Shown here: positions 9,230 to 17,773 of the stretch, piece by piece | How positions within the stretch are numbered: position 1 is the stretch's first letter | Layout: each line of letters begins with the position of its first letter | Assembly (NCBI GenBank): GCA_963677885.1 | Contig: OY782500.1 | Span: 3,410,001-3,474,000, forward strand | Origin: UBA1351 sp963677885 | GTDB lineage: Bacteria > Bacillota > Clostridia > Lachnospirales > Vallitaleaceae | DNA length: 64,000 nucleotides | Reading direction: 5' to 3' | Made by a program: the position numbers and the translations under genes | Notes under the pieces: model-generated | Seen by the model: the letters and a program-made list of their open reading frames with translations, nothing else | What the model was told of the DNA's origin: nothing | The model's database searches: none

Positions 9230-9799
9230 ATGGATATATTGAAGTTTCTATTTGGCTGGTTGGAAGATTCCGATCCTAAAGCAATTATTTTAGGGTTCTC
9301 AGCCATAGGAGCAGGATTTGCCATGATCGCCGGAATCGGACCTGGAATCGGCCAGGGCTTTGCAGCCGGTAAAGCTGCAGAGGCAGTTGGTAACAATCCT
9401 GAACACGGGCAAAGGCCTGCGACACTGACCATGTTAATCGGTGCTGCAGTTGCTGAGACATCAGGGATTTTCTCCTTGGTTATTGCCATCATTATGCTTT
9501 TTGCAAACCCTCTCGTAGACAGACTCAGTGAAAATTTCGGTGTTTCTTCTACACAGGGAGCAGCCCTCATTCTTGCAGCATGTGCTGTTGGAGCAGGACT
9601 TGCCATGATCGCAGGCATCGGGCCTGGTATCGGTCAAGGTTATGCAGCCGGTAAGGCGGCAGAAGCAGCAGGAAAAAGACCTAAGCTACAGAGTTCAGTT
9701 GTAAGAACGATGCTACTTGGTCAGGCTGTTGCACAGACAACAGGTATTTATGCTTTGATTATTGCCTTGTTGTTGTTATTTGTAAATGTATTTGCTTAA
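9230..9799 (+). CDS. atpE: ATP synthase subunit c1: duplicated (two-hairpin, V-type-like) rotor subunit
   Basis: A 189-residue c subunit made of two fused c-type hairpins (four transmembrane helices), about twice normal F-type length. Hairpin 1 (about 18-95) carries the sodium-ligand pattern Gln42, Val74, Glu76 and Thr77/Ser78. Hairpin 2 (about 110-189) repeats the pattern (Gln136, then AVAQTTGIY), but the ion-binding carboxylate is replaced by Gln169. Only one ion site per four helices should therefore work. Such a subunit, mixed with ordinary c subunits, is known from Acetobacterium woodii and Eubacterium limosum (family knowledge). ATG 9230 follows GCGAGGTGA. A second, single-hairpin c gene lies 37 bp downstream. 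Confidence 0.95.
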   Translation: MDILKFLFGWLEDSDPKAIILGFSAIGAGFAMIAGIGPGIGQGFAAGKAAEAVGNNPEHGQRPATLTMLIGAAVAETSGIFSLVIAIIMLFANPLVDRLSENFGVSSTQGAALILAACAVGAGLAMIAGIGPGIGQGYAAGKAAEAAGKRPKLQSSVVRTMLLGQAVAQTTGIYALIIALLLLFVNVFA

Positions 9800-9836
9800 G
9801 ATTATTAGAGAAATGTTAACTTAGGAGGAAACAAAA

Positions 9837-10106
9837 ATGATCGATGGAAGAGCGTTAATATTAGCATGTTCAGCAATTGGAGCAGGACTCGCGATGATCG
9901 CGGGTATTGGACCTGGTATCGGACAAGGTTTTGCAGCTGGTAAAGGTGCTGAAGCTGTTGGACGTCAACCTGGTGCTCAATCAGACGTAGTTCGTACAAT
10001 GCTTCTTGGTGCAGCTGTTGCCGAGACAACTGGTATCTACGGTTTGATTATTGCAATCATCTTGTTATTTGCAAACCCACTTATCAGCTACTACGAAAAC
10101 AACTAG
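9837..10106 (+). CDS. atpE: ATP synthase subunit c2 (sodium-type, single hairpin)
   Basis: An 89-residue two-helix rotor subunit with the full sodium-binding set: Gln30, Val61, Glu63, Thr64, Thr65 and Tyr68. This matches, with a shift of two, the Gln32/Val63/Glu65/Ser66/Tyr70 set described for the sodium ring of Ilyobacter tartaricus. It has a strong AGGAGG ribosome site, stronger than that of c1, which fits higher expression. The sequence GIGPGIGQGFAAGK is shared almost exactly with both hairpins of c1, pointing to a local duplication. Acetobacterium carries two such single-hairpin genes; here only one is present. Confidence 0.96.
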   Translation: MIDGRALILACSAIGAGLAMIAGIGPGIGQGFAAGKGAEAVGRQPGAQSDVVRTMLLGAAVAETTGIYGLIIAIILLFANPLISYYENN

Positions 10107-10157
10107 GAGTCAAAGTAGCTTTTGTGGCACTAAAATAAGTGAAAGGAGGCAAATAAC

Positions 10158-10745
10158 TTGACGAATTTATTAAGTGGAATTGGATCATTGGTTCAAAGCG
10201 TCGGCTTGTTGGAAGCTGATCTTGCATCAAAGACCCGTATTCTAGGATTCGATTTACAGACCCTGATTCAGGTTGGATTCCAGATGCTTGCTGTTTTGTT
10301 GCTGTTCTATTTCTTAGGAAAATTACTCTTCAATCCAGTTAGAAAAATCCTTGCTGACCGTAAAGACAAGATCGAATCAACATTAGATAAAATTGAAGCA
10401 GACAATAAAGCTGCTGAAGGGCTTAAAGCTGAATATGATGAGAAACTGAAAAACATTAAAGCTGAAGCTGATAAAATTCTGGCTCATGCTCATACCAGAG
10501 CCGTTGCACGTGAAGATGAAATTGTCAAAGAGGCCCATGAAGAAGCTAGTAAGATCATGGCTCGTGCTCACTTAGAGGTAGAAAGAGAAAGAGAACAGCT
10601 GAAAGATGATATCCGCAAGGAAATTATCGAGGTTGCCACCATTATGGCAGGAAAGTTTGTAGAAGTCTCTTTATCTGAAGAACAACAGAAAGTTCTCGTG
10701 ACTGAAACAATTAATGAAATGGGTGATGACACATGGTTGAATTAA
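10158..10745 (+). CDS. atpF: F-ATP synthase subunit b
   Basis: Peripheral stalk subunit of 195 residues. One transmembrane segment (about 34-60) is followed by a long charged coiled coil (KDKIESTLDKIEADNKAAEG). It starts at TTG 10158, 8 bp after an excellent AAAGGAGG; no ATG is suitably placed. The N-terminal extension of about 30 residues before the membrane segment is longer than in many b subunits. Its end overlaps atpH by 13 bp. Confidence 0.92.
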   Translation: MTNLLSGIGSLVQSVGLLEADLASKTRILGFDLQTLIQVGFQMLAVLLLFYFLGKLLFNPVRKILADRKDKIESTLDKIEADNKAAEGLKAEYDEKLKNIKAEADKILAHAHTRAVAREDEIVKEAHEEASKIMARAHLEVEREREQLKDDIRKEIIEVATIMAGKFVEVSLSEEQQKVLVTETINEMGDDTWLN

Positions 10746-11275
10746 TTGCGAAACGTTACGGACAGGCCCTATACGAGTTGGCTAAAGAATCAGGAGATTT
10801 AGCAGGAAGAGAAGAAGAGATTCGTTCCCTCCTTCAAGCCTTAAAAGATGAAGGTGAGTTTCTTGAAATGCTCAATCACCCCAAGCTGTCCAAAGAGGAT
10901 AAGCTGAGTATGGTAAAAACCATTCTTGAAGGAAAAGCCAGTGACGATTTAGTCGGATTTATGATTCTTGCAGTTGAGAAGAACCGTCAAGAGTATATTC
11001 TTGGTATTCTGGAGTATACTCTGGAAAAAATGGAAGAACACAATGGTTTCGTTACAGCCTATGTAACCAGTGCTGTTGAACTTTCACCAGAGGATGAAGA
11101 CGGGATTAGGACAAAACTTCAATCTCAAACAGGCAAGATGATCACATTGGAGACGACAGTGGATAAATCTATTATCGGTGGATTAATCATTCGGATCAAT
11201 GACCGTATTGTGGACAACTCCATTCGCAGGAACCTGCACAGAATGTCTCTCGATGTATATGAAGCAAAAGTTTAG
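10733..11275 (+). CDS. atpH: F-ATP synthase subunit delta
   Basis: A 180-residue stator subunit that links the top of F1 to the b stalk. The usual delta/OSCP features are visible: an N-terminal helical domain opening with IAKRYGQALYELA and the C-terminal DKSIIGGLIIRINDRIVDNSIRRNL segment. It overlaps atpF by 13 bp, which suggests translational coupling, and its own ribosome site (GGTGATG) lies inside atpF. Confidence 0.95.
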   Translation: MVELIAKRYGQALYELAKESGDLAGREEEIRSLLQALKDEGEFLEMLNHPKLSKEDKLSMVKTILEGKASDDLVGFMILAVEKNRQEYILGILEYTLEKMEEHNGFVTAYVTSAVELSPEDEDGIRTKLQSQTGKMITLETTVDKSIIGGLIIRINDRIVDNSIRRNLHRMSLDVYEAKV

Positions 11276-11297
11276 AGAAAGGCGGTAAAACTTCGGT

Positions 11298-12821
11298 ATG
11301 AATTTAAGACCAGAAGAAATCAGTTCAGTTATAAAAGAACAGATCAAACGATATAAAACTGAACTTGAAGTAGCTGATGTCGGTACAGTTATTCAAGTTG
11401 CTGATGGAATCGCCCGTATCCATGGATTGGAAAATGCAATGGCAGGTGAACTTCTTGAGTTCCCTGGTGATGTATATGGTATGGTACTTAACCTTGAAGA
11501 GGATAATGTAGGTGCCGTACTTATGGGTGATGATAAAGATATATCAGAAGGTGACATCGTAAAAGCCACAGGCCGTGTAACAGAAGTACCTGTTGGTGAT
11601 GCACTGATTGGCCGTGTTGTTAACTCTATCGGACAGCCGATAGATGGTAAAGGCCCTATTAATACAGACAAATACAGACCAACAGAGAGAGTCGCTTCCG
11701 GTGTACTTTCAAGAAAATCTGTTGATACACCACTTCAGACAGGTATCAAGTCTATTGACTCCATGATTCCTATCGGCCGTGGCCAGAGAGAGCTTATTAT
11801 CGGTGACAGACAGACCGGTAAAACAGCAATCGCTATCGATACAATCCTTAACCAAAAAGATACTGACGTATTGTGTGTTTACGTTGCTATCGGCCAAAAG
11901 GCTTCAACGGTTGCAGGTATTGTTCAAACTTTGGAAGCCAACGGAGCAATGGATTATACAACTATCGTTGCGGCAACAGCTTCTGAACTTGCTCCACTTC
12001 AGTTCCTTGCTCCATTTGCAGGTTGTGCAATCGGTGAGGAATGGATGGAAGAAGGAAAAGACGTACTGGTTATCTATGATGACCTGTCCAAGCATGCGGT
12101 AGCTTACCGTGCCATGTCACTACTTCTTCGTAGACCACCAGGTCGTGAAGCATATCCTGGAGACGTTTTCTACCTTCACTCAAGACTTCTTGAGCGTGCA
12201 GCTAGATTGAACGACGAATTAGGCGGAGGTTCTCTGACTGCTCTTCCTATTATCGAAACTCAAGCCGGTGATATTTCAGCTTATATCCCAACAAATGTTA
12301 TCTCCATTACAGACGGTCAGATTTTCCTTGAGACAGAGCTTTTCAATGCAGGTATGAGACCAGCGATTAACGCCGGACTTTCTGTATCCCGTGTTGGTGG
12401 TGCTGCTCAAATCAAAACAATGAAAAAAGTTGCCGGACCTATCCGTGTGGAGCTTGCCCAATATCGTGAGCTTGCTTCTTTTGCACAGTTTGGTTCAGAC
12501 CTTGATAAAGATACACAGGATCGTCTTGCCCAAGGTGAGCGTATTATGGAGGTTCTTAAACAGCCACAATATGCACCACTTTCAGTTGCAGACCAGATTC
12601 TTGTATTGTATGCGGTAACAAGAAAATATCTAATGGAATTTGAAGTAGAACATGTGAAGCTTTACGAAAAGAAATTTATCGAATTCGTAGATTCCAGATA
12701 TGCTGAACTTCGTGATGAAGTAACTGCGCCAAGCGGTTTAACAGATGAACTGGATGCCAAGCTTGCCAAAGTCTGTGAAGAATTCCGTGATGAGTTCAAG
12801 AGAATCTTAGAAGAGGAATGA
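11298..12821 (+). CDS. atpA: F-ATP synthase subunit alpha
   Basis: A 507-residue non-catalytic nucleotide-binding subunit of F1, full length for the family. Walker A GDRQTGKT is at residues 169-176. The GQKAS segment, the ALPIIETQAGD segment and the PAINAGLSVSRVGG signature are present. Start ATG 11298 follows GAAAGGCGG at a somewhat long spacing. It lies 22 bp after atpH and 4 bp before atpG. Third-position base use is rich in C and A compared with neighbouring non-atp genes, as expected for a highly expressed gene. Confidence 0.98.
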   Translation: MNLRPEEISSVIKEQIKRYKTELEVADVGTVIQVADGIARIHGLENAMAGELLEFPGDVYGMVLNLEEDNVGAVLMGDDKDISEGDIVKATGRVTEVPVGDALIGRVVNSIGQPIDGKGPINTDKYRPTERVASGVLSRKSVDTPLQTGIKSIDSMIPIGRGQRELIIGDRQTGKTAIAIDTILNQKDTDVLCVYVAIGQKASTVAGIVQTLEANGAMDYTTIVAATASELAPLQFLAPFAGCAIGEEWMEEGKDVLVIYDDLSKHAVAYRAMSLLLRRPPGREAYPGDVFYLHSRLLERAARLNDELGGGSLTALPIIETQAGDISAYIPTNVISITDGQIFLETELFNAGMRPAINAGLSVSRVGGAAQIKTMKKVAGPIRVELAQYRELASFAQFGSDLDKDTQDRLAQGERIMEVLKQPQYAPLSVADQILVLYAVTRKYLMEFEVEHVKLYEKKFIEFVDSRYAELRDEVTAPSGLTDELDAKLAKVCEEFRDEFKRILEEE

Positions 12822-12825
12822 TAAT

Positions 12826-13677
12826 ATGGCTTCACTACGAGAAATAAAACGCCGTAGAGTCAGTATTACCAGTACTCAGCAGATTACCAAAGCCATGAAA
12901 CTGGTTGCTACAGCTAAGTTGCAAAAAGCAAAAACCCAGGCTGAATCAACCAGACCATATTTCGAAACCATTCACCAAACCATTTCATCCATTCTTTCCC
13001 AGGCCGTTGGCGTCAGCCATCCCTTCCTGGAAGAAAGAGACGGCAACAAAAACCTTTATGTGGTCATTACATCCAACAGAGGTCTAGCCGGCGGTTATAA
13101 CAATAACATTGGTAAAATGGTCTTACATCACAGTGTGGATGCAGAGGCTAAGATAATTGCTGTTGGGAAAAAAGGTGCAGAATACTTGAAAAAACGTGAT
13201 GCGAATATTATCTCGACTCATCATGAAGTTTTGGATGACCCTAATTACAGACATGCCCTGGAAATCGGTAACGAAATCCTTGAGCTTTACCTGAATAATG
13301 AAGTGGACAATGTCTATGTGGCCTATACCCACTTCCAGTCAACTCTGGTTCAGGAACCACAAGTAATGAAGGTAATCCCGGTACACAGAGGTGAATTTGA
13401 CGACGAGAACTCATCCCATTCAGTGATGACCTTTGAACCTTCACCGGAAGAAGTACTGGCACATATTTTGCCAAAGTATTTAAGTAGTATTATCTATGGT
13501 GCATTAAAAGAATCCGTAGCTTCCGAGCACGGTGCCCGTATGACTGCAATGGATGCAGCTACCAACAATGCAACAGACATGATCGATAAATTGTCACTGC
13601 AATACAACCGTGCCAGACAGGCGGCAATCACCCAGGAAATCACTGAGATTGTTGGCGGTGCGGAAGCCCTTCAGTAA
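12826..13677 (+). CDS. atpG: F-ATP synthase subunit gamma
   Basis: A 283-residue central shaft subunit that turns inside the alpha/beta hexamer. The N terminus (IKRRRVSITSTQQITKAMKLVATAKL) and C terminus (NNATDMIDKLSLQYNRARQAAITQEITEIVGGAEAL) match the conserved coiled-coil ends of the family. It starts 4 bp after atpA. A 67-77 bp gap follows before atpD. Confidence 0.97.
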   Translation: MASLREIKRRRVSITSTQQITKAMKLVATAKLQKAKTQAESTRPYFETIHQTISSILSQAVGVSHPFLEERDGNKNLYVVITSNRGLAGGYNNNIGKMVLHHSVDAEAKIIAVGKKGAEYLKKRDANIISTHHEVLDDPNYRHALEIGNEILELYLNNEVDNVYVAYTHFQSTLVQEPQVMKVIPVHRGEFDDENSSHSVMTFEPSPEEVLAHILPKYLSSIIYGALKESVASEHGARMTAMDAATNNATDMIDKLSLQYNRARQAAITQEITEIVGGAEALQ

Positions 13678-13753
13678 AAGACTGGTCCTGTTTTTCCTAG
13701 AAGGAAATCATAGGATGGGCTACAAATTCAAGTACTAAAAAGGAGTGAGAAAG

Positions 13754-15133
13754 ATGCAAAAGAACGGAAAAATCACTCAAATTATTGGTGCCGTATTAGA
13801 TATTAAATTTGATAATAACGCATTACCAGAGCTTTACAACGCAGTAAGCATCAAGCGCCAGAACGGCGAAGAACTTATTGTAGAGGTAGCACAGCATCTT
13901 GGTGATGACACGGTTAGATGTATTTCCATGGGACCTACTGAAGGTTTGGTACGTGGAATGGAAGCGGTTAACACCGGTGGTCCTATTTCAGCACCGGTTG
14001 GTGAAGCGACATTGGGTCGTATGTTCAACGTAACAGGAGCACCCATTGACAACAAGCCAGCCCCTGAATGTGACCGCTGGCCAATACATCGCCAGGCTCC
14101 AAAATTTGAAGAGCAAGCAACAGAAACAGAAATCCTTGAAACAGGTATTAAGGTCGTTGACCTTCTCTGCCCTTATCAAAAAGGTGGTAAAATCGGTCTA
14201 TTCGGTGGTGCCGGTGTTGGTAAGACTGTACTGATTCAAGAGTTAATTCGTAATATTGCAACTGAGCATGGTGGTTTCTCAGTGTTCACCGGTGTTGGTG
14301 AGCGTACAAGAGAGGGTAATGACCTTTTCTGGGAAATGACTGAATCAGGCGTTATCGCAAAGACGACTATGGTGTTCGGACAGATGAACGAGCCACCAGG
14401 AGCCAGAATGCGAGTTGGTCTTACAGGACTTACCATGGCTGAGTACTTCAGAGATGAAGGTGGAAAGGACGTACTTCTTTTCATCGACAACATCTTCCGT
14501 TTTACTCAAGCAGGTTCTGAGGTTTCCGCCCTTCTTGGACGTATTCCTTCAGCCGTTGGTTACCAACCAACACTTGCGACAGAAATGGGTCTTCTTCAAG
14601 AGCGTATTACCTCAACCAAGAAAGGTTCCATCACATCAGTTCAAGCGGTTTATGTACCGGCCGATGACTTGACTGACCCGGCTCCTGCTACAACTTTTGC
14701 CCACTTGGATGCAACAACAGTTCTTTCAAGAGCAATCGTTGAGCAAGGTATCTACCCAGCCGTTGACCCACTTGATTCATCATCAAGAATCCTTGACCCA
14801 CACATCGTTGGTGAAGATCACTACAGCGTTGCCCGTGGCGTACAGGAAGTTTTACAAAGGTATAAGGAACTTCAGGATATCATCGCTATCCTTGGTATGG
14901 ATGAGCTTTCAGACGAAGACAAGGTCTTGGTTGCCAGAGCCCGTAAAATCCAACGTTTCCTAAGTCAGCCATTCTTCGTTGCAGAGAACTTTACAGGTCT
15001 TAGCGGTAAGTATGTACCACTTAGTGAGACTATCCAAGGCTTTAGAGAAATCCTTCAAGGTAAGCATGACGACGTACCAGAGTCAGCATTCCTTATGGCA
15101 GGTAATATCAGCGACGTCTTAACCAGAGTTTAG
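13754..15133 (+). CDS. atpD: F-ATP synthase subunit beta (catalytic)
   Basis: A 459-residue catalytic subunit. Walker A GGAGVGKT is at about 151-158, with the catalytic glutamate in GVGERTREGNDL and the DELSDEDK motif near residue 383. I place the start at ATG 13754, after AAAAAGGAGTGAG. An in-frame GTG at 13745 lies inside that ribosome site and is unlikely to be used. Highly conserved across its whole length, with no gap or odd residue seen. Confidence 0.98.
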   Translation: MQKNGKITQIIGAVLDIKFDNNALPELYNAVSIKRQNGEELIVEVAQHLGDDTVRCISMGPTEGLVRGMEAVNTGGPISAPVGEATLGRMFNVTGAPIDNKPAPECDRWPIHRQAPKFEEQATETEILETGIKVVDLLCPYQKGGKIGLFGGAGVGKTVLIQELIRNIATEHGGFSVFTGVGERTREGNDLFWEMTESGVIAKTTMVFGQMNEPPGARMRVGLTGLTMAEYFRDEGGKDVLLFIDNIFRFTQAGSEVSALLGRIPSAVGYQPTLATEMGLLQERITSTKKGSITSVQAVYVPADDLTDPAPATTFAHLDATTVLSRAIVEQGIYPAVDPLDSSSRILDPHIVGEDHYSVARGVQEVLQRYKELQDIIAILGMDELSDEDKVLVARARKIQRFLSQPFFVAENFTGLSGKYVPLSETIQGFREILQGKHDDVPESAFLMAGNISDVLTRV

Positions 15134-15144
15134 AAGGTGATCTT

Positions 15145-15570
15145 ATGGCAGAAACTTTTAAGTTTACAATCATAACACCTGACGGCGAGTTTTATAACAA
15201 GCAGGTTGAGCGTATTTCCATCGTAACGACAGAAGGTGACATGGGTATCCTTTATGACCATACACCTACAACAATTGCCCTTTCAACAGGTGCTATTGTG
15301 ATCGTCAAAGACGGAAAAGAAATGCGTGGCGTCATCCACGGCGGCTTTGCAGAAATTAAGGAAGACCAGGTTATCCTCCTTCCGGACGCTGCTGAGTGGC
15401 CAGAAGCCATTGACATTGAACGTGCTGAACGTGCAAAAGAAAGAGCACTTAAGATTCTTGAATCCAGACATTTAAACGAATTTGATGAGGAAACCATTGC
15501 CAAGGCAGAGGCTTCCCATGCAAGGGCAGTTACCCGTTTGGATGTTCAGAATTGGGTGGATCATAATTAG
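15145..15570 (+). CDS. atpC: F-ATP synthase subunit epsilon
   Basis: A 141-residue last subunit of the operon, with an N-terminal beta sandwich (FKFTIITPDGEFYNKQVERI, GDMGILYDHTP) and a C-terminal helical hairpin that can inhibit ATP hydrolysis in other species. It lies 11 bp after atpD with a GAAGGTGATC ribosome site. The stop codon at 15570 directly abuts a long inverted repeat. Confidence 0.95.
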   Translation: MAETFKFTIITPDGEFYNKQVERISIVTTEGDMGILYDHTPTTIALSTGAIVIVKDGKEMRGVIHGGFAEIKEDQVILLPDAAEWPEAIDIERAERAKERALKILESRHLNEFDEETIAKAEASHARAVTRLDVQNWVDHN

Positions 15571-15571
15571 A

Positions 15572-15798
15572 CGATTTTCGGGCGGTCGAAGTTTGGCTGC
15601 CTGATTTTTATTGGGGACGAATGGGAAGTTTCCATACATCCTTTGGGAGTGCAAGACACAGAAAGCTTCGAGACTTTCAAACTAAGGTAAACCTCAGTAT
15701 GAAAATCACGAAGCTTCCAGTGACTTGAGTTCCCATTACGGATGCATGGAAACTTCCCATTTGTTATTACGCAGCCAAACTTTTCGTGACGAAAATCG
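15572..15798. repeat. 227-bp imperfect palindrome after the atp operon
   Basis: The outer ends CGATTTTCG (15572) and CGAAAATCG (15790-15798) are exact complements. Complementarity continues inward through AAGTTTGGCTGC with GCAGCCAAACTT, AATGGGAAGTTTCCAT with ATGGAAACTTCCCATT, GGGAGTGCAAG with CTTGAGTTCCC, and AAAGCTTCG with CGAAGCTTC. The tip is near 15690. RNA from either strand would fold into one long rod with small internal loops. It is far larger than an ordinary terminator. Possible natures are a miniature inverted-repeat element, a structured RNA or an enlarged terminator. No open reading frame of note lies within. Confidence 0.85.
15579..15609 (+). terminator. Probable atp operon terminator inside the palindrome
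   Basis: CGGGCGG pairs with CTGCCTG (two G-U pairs) and is followed by ATTTTTATT. The same AAGTTTGGCTGCCTG core with a T run is found in the terminator at 22629-22660, so this appears to be a recurrent terminator type. Confidence 0.6.
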
Positions 15799-16018
15799 GG
15801 TAGTAGAGGATTGATTAGTTGGTGGGGTGGTTCTTGGTGGGGAGATTCTTGTTTGGGGGCTGGCTCTGCGAGCGGCGATTTAGGTGTGGCGGTGGGGCTG
15901 GTTTGTGACTTGGGTCTTAAGATTTATCATGAAATCGTTAGGAATATCATTAGAGAATTAGGTGGATGTGGGGACGAGTGGGATAAATGTTGTTATAATA
16001 GGGGTAAGGAGTGGTTTT
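15799..16018 (+). other. G-rich intergenic tract with four G4/G5 runs
   Basis: This gene-free stretch lies between the palindrome and the sensor kinase. The plus strand is strongly G-biased, with runs of four or five G at 15824, 15839, 15855 and 15894. That allows a long-looped G-quadruplex. A TATAAT at 15994-15999 lies 20 bp before the kinase start and may be its -10 element; the matching -35 region is poor. Confidence 0.55.
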
Positions 16019-17773
16019 ATGAGACGAGTGAGTTTGAAATGGATATTTTTTGTGGGATTTTTAGTCTTGATTGTTGTGCCGGTTATTGGGGTGAATGTGG
16101 TCCTTAACAATCAGTATAGGGCTTCATTGTCCAGCCATTATTCGGGACAGGTGGAGCTTTCTTTAAATCAGATTGTCATTGGTTTGGAAGATGATATTAA
16201 ACGTTTGTCTTTGGCTACTTCAGTATTGATAAATGACAAGGAATTAATGACAGATCTTGAGAATTGGTCTCTGGAAGATAACAAGTATAATAAGTTTGAT
16301 CTTTCCCAGTCTATTGATAAGCGATTGAATTACATGTTTTCCTACAGTTCGGATGTTAATAGTCTGATTGTGGTCTTTAAAGATGGGTCGAACTATTATT
16401 ATCGTTCGGATTTGGCTGATGATGTCGGTGAATTCAGAAACCGTAATTGGTATGGTGACTTAGTAGAAAATCAAGGTAAGGTAGGAATCCTAAACTATGG
16501 CCCAAGTATTGCTATTGAGGGTGATTTGCTTGATGTATTGTCTGCAGCGGTTTCCCCCAAGCCTTTAACTATAAATGATTCTATTGAGATGGTTTACGTT
16601 GAGATCTTATCCCCAACCTTAAAAGCCTTAACTCTCCACGATAATGAATCCAGTCATTATTTTGTCCTTAACCCGGAATCGGAGGTTCTTGCCCAATCAA
16701 AAGGTAATCAAGAAGTTTATGAGCTTCAGTTCAAAAGTTATGATCATATTCTTAACCAAGAAAAATCCATCAATAATACCATATCCGATGCCTATTATAT
16801 GTCCTTTGTGACGAGTGAAAAAACTGATTGGAAAATAGTTTACGTAGAGAGCCGTCATGTAATTACATCCAATATAAATGAGGTTCTGTCCATCTTTTAT
16901 GTTGTCTATTTCGTCCTGGTTACATCTCTTCTGGCTTATGTACTCACACTTTATTGGTCATCTTTGAAACCTATTAATCATCTGATGACCACAATGGAAG
17001 CTGTCAAAGAAGGGAACTTAGATGTATCGGCAGGGGTTGCAGGCCCCAAGGAAATCAGTCACTTAAGTATAACTTTTAATCAGATGATGGCGCAGATTAA
17101 GACCTTGATGAAGGAAAGAGACATCAAAGAAGAAGAGCGATTGGAAGAAGAGAAAAAGGCCCTTCAGGCGCAGATTAATCCTCATTTTATTTATAATACA
17201 CTAAACTCCATAAAGATAATGGCCATGATGTCCAAGGCAAATAATATTCGAAAGATGCTGGAGTCTTTTATGAAGGTCATTGAGTTGAATTTCAAAAATA
17301 AGGGAACCCTAATCTCAATTGAGGATGAATTGGATTATGTGATGGCCTATATTGATATTATGAAGGTTCGGTATGGAAATTTTATTGATGTAGAAATTTC
17401 AGTTGATGAGGACTTAATGGATACCTATATTATGCAGATGATCCTTCAACCCTTAATTGAAAATGCAGTCATCCATGGCCTAAAAGATAAGGTCGATGGC
17501 CGCATAAGTATTACGATGAAAGCTCAGGGACAAGAAAGTTTTTGTGTTGAGGTTAAGGATAACGGTCACGGTATAGCAGATGAAAGCATACCGGACCTGA
17601 TGACCAGACCATCAACTGACCGTAACCATATCGGGATCAGCAATGTAAAACGACGCATTGAGATCACCTATGGTAAAGAATATTCTCTGGATATACATTC
17701 AGAACTTAATCATTATACATTAGTAAAACTAAGTTTGCCTATCATTCGAGAAAGGGGGGAAGATCTTGTTTAA
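16019..17773 (+). CDS. YesM-type sensor histidine kinase
   Basis: A 584-residue membrane sensor kinase. The start at 16019 follows AAGGAGTGG; an in-frame ATG at 15962 precedes the probable promoter. Transmembrane segments lie at about 8-30 and 290-315 and enclose an extracellular sensing domain of about 260 residues (dCache-like, by family). A HAMP linker follows, then a His_kinase domain with phospho-acceptor His389 (INPHFIYNTLNSIKIM), then a HATPase domain with the N-box QPLIENAVIHG and GHGIAD. It overlaps the response-regulator gene by 8 bp. By context it senses a sugar or oligosaccharide and controls the ABC importer downstream; the ligand is not known. Confidence 0.92.
   Translation: MRRVSLKWIFFVGFLVLIVVPVIGVNVVLNNQYRASLSSHYSGQVELSLNQIVIGLEDDIKRLSLATSVLINDKELMTDLENWSLEDNKYNKFDLSQSIDKRLNYMFSYSSDVNSLIVVFKDGSNYYYRSDLADDVGEFRNRNWYGDLVENQGKVGILNYGPSIAIEGDLLDVLSAAVSPKPLTINDSIEMVYVEILSPTLKALTLHDNESSHYFVLNPESEVLAQSKGNQEVYELQFKSYDHILNQEKSINNTISDAYYMSFVTSEKTDWKIVYVESRHVITSNINEVLSIFYVVYFVLVTSLLAYVLTLYWSSLKPINHLMTTMEAVKEGNLDVSAGVAGPKEISHLSITFNQMMAQIKTLMKERDIKEEERLEEEKKALQAQINPHFIYNTLNSIKIMAMMSKANNIRKMLESFMKVIELNFKNKGTLISIEDELDYVMAYIDIMKVRYGNFIDVEISVDEDLMDTYIMQMILQPLIENAVIHGLKDKVDGRISITMKAQGQESFCVEVKDNGHGIADESIPDLMTRPSTDRNHIGISNVKRRIEITYGKEYSLDIHSELNHYTLVKLSLPIIRERGEDLV

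Noticed and set aside
9148..9618. 156-codon minus-strand frame across the c subunit gene
   Set aside because: Shadow of a strongly conserved plus-strand gene; its Ala/Pro/Met-rich translation mirrors Gly/Ala codons of the c hairpins.
10733..10745. atpF/atpH overlap as a possible sequencing error
   Set aside because: Both proteins are full length and the start of atpH is well placed; a short overlap with coupled translation is normal.
15572..15798. Palindrome as an integron attC site or phage attachment site
   Set aside because: No integrase or cassette genes are near, and the length and structure do not match attC sites.
15811..16107. 98-codon open frame in the G-rich tract
   Set aside because: Translation is Gly/Trp/Cys-rich low complexity, there is no ribosome site, and it overlaps the true start of the sensor kinase in another frame.
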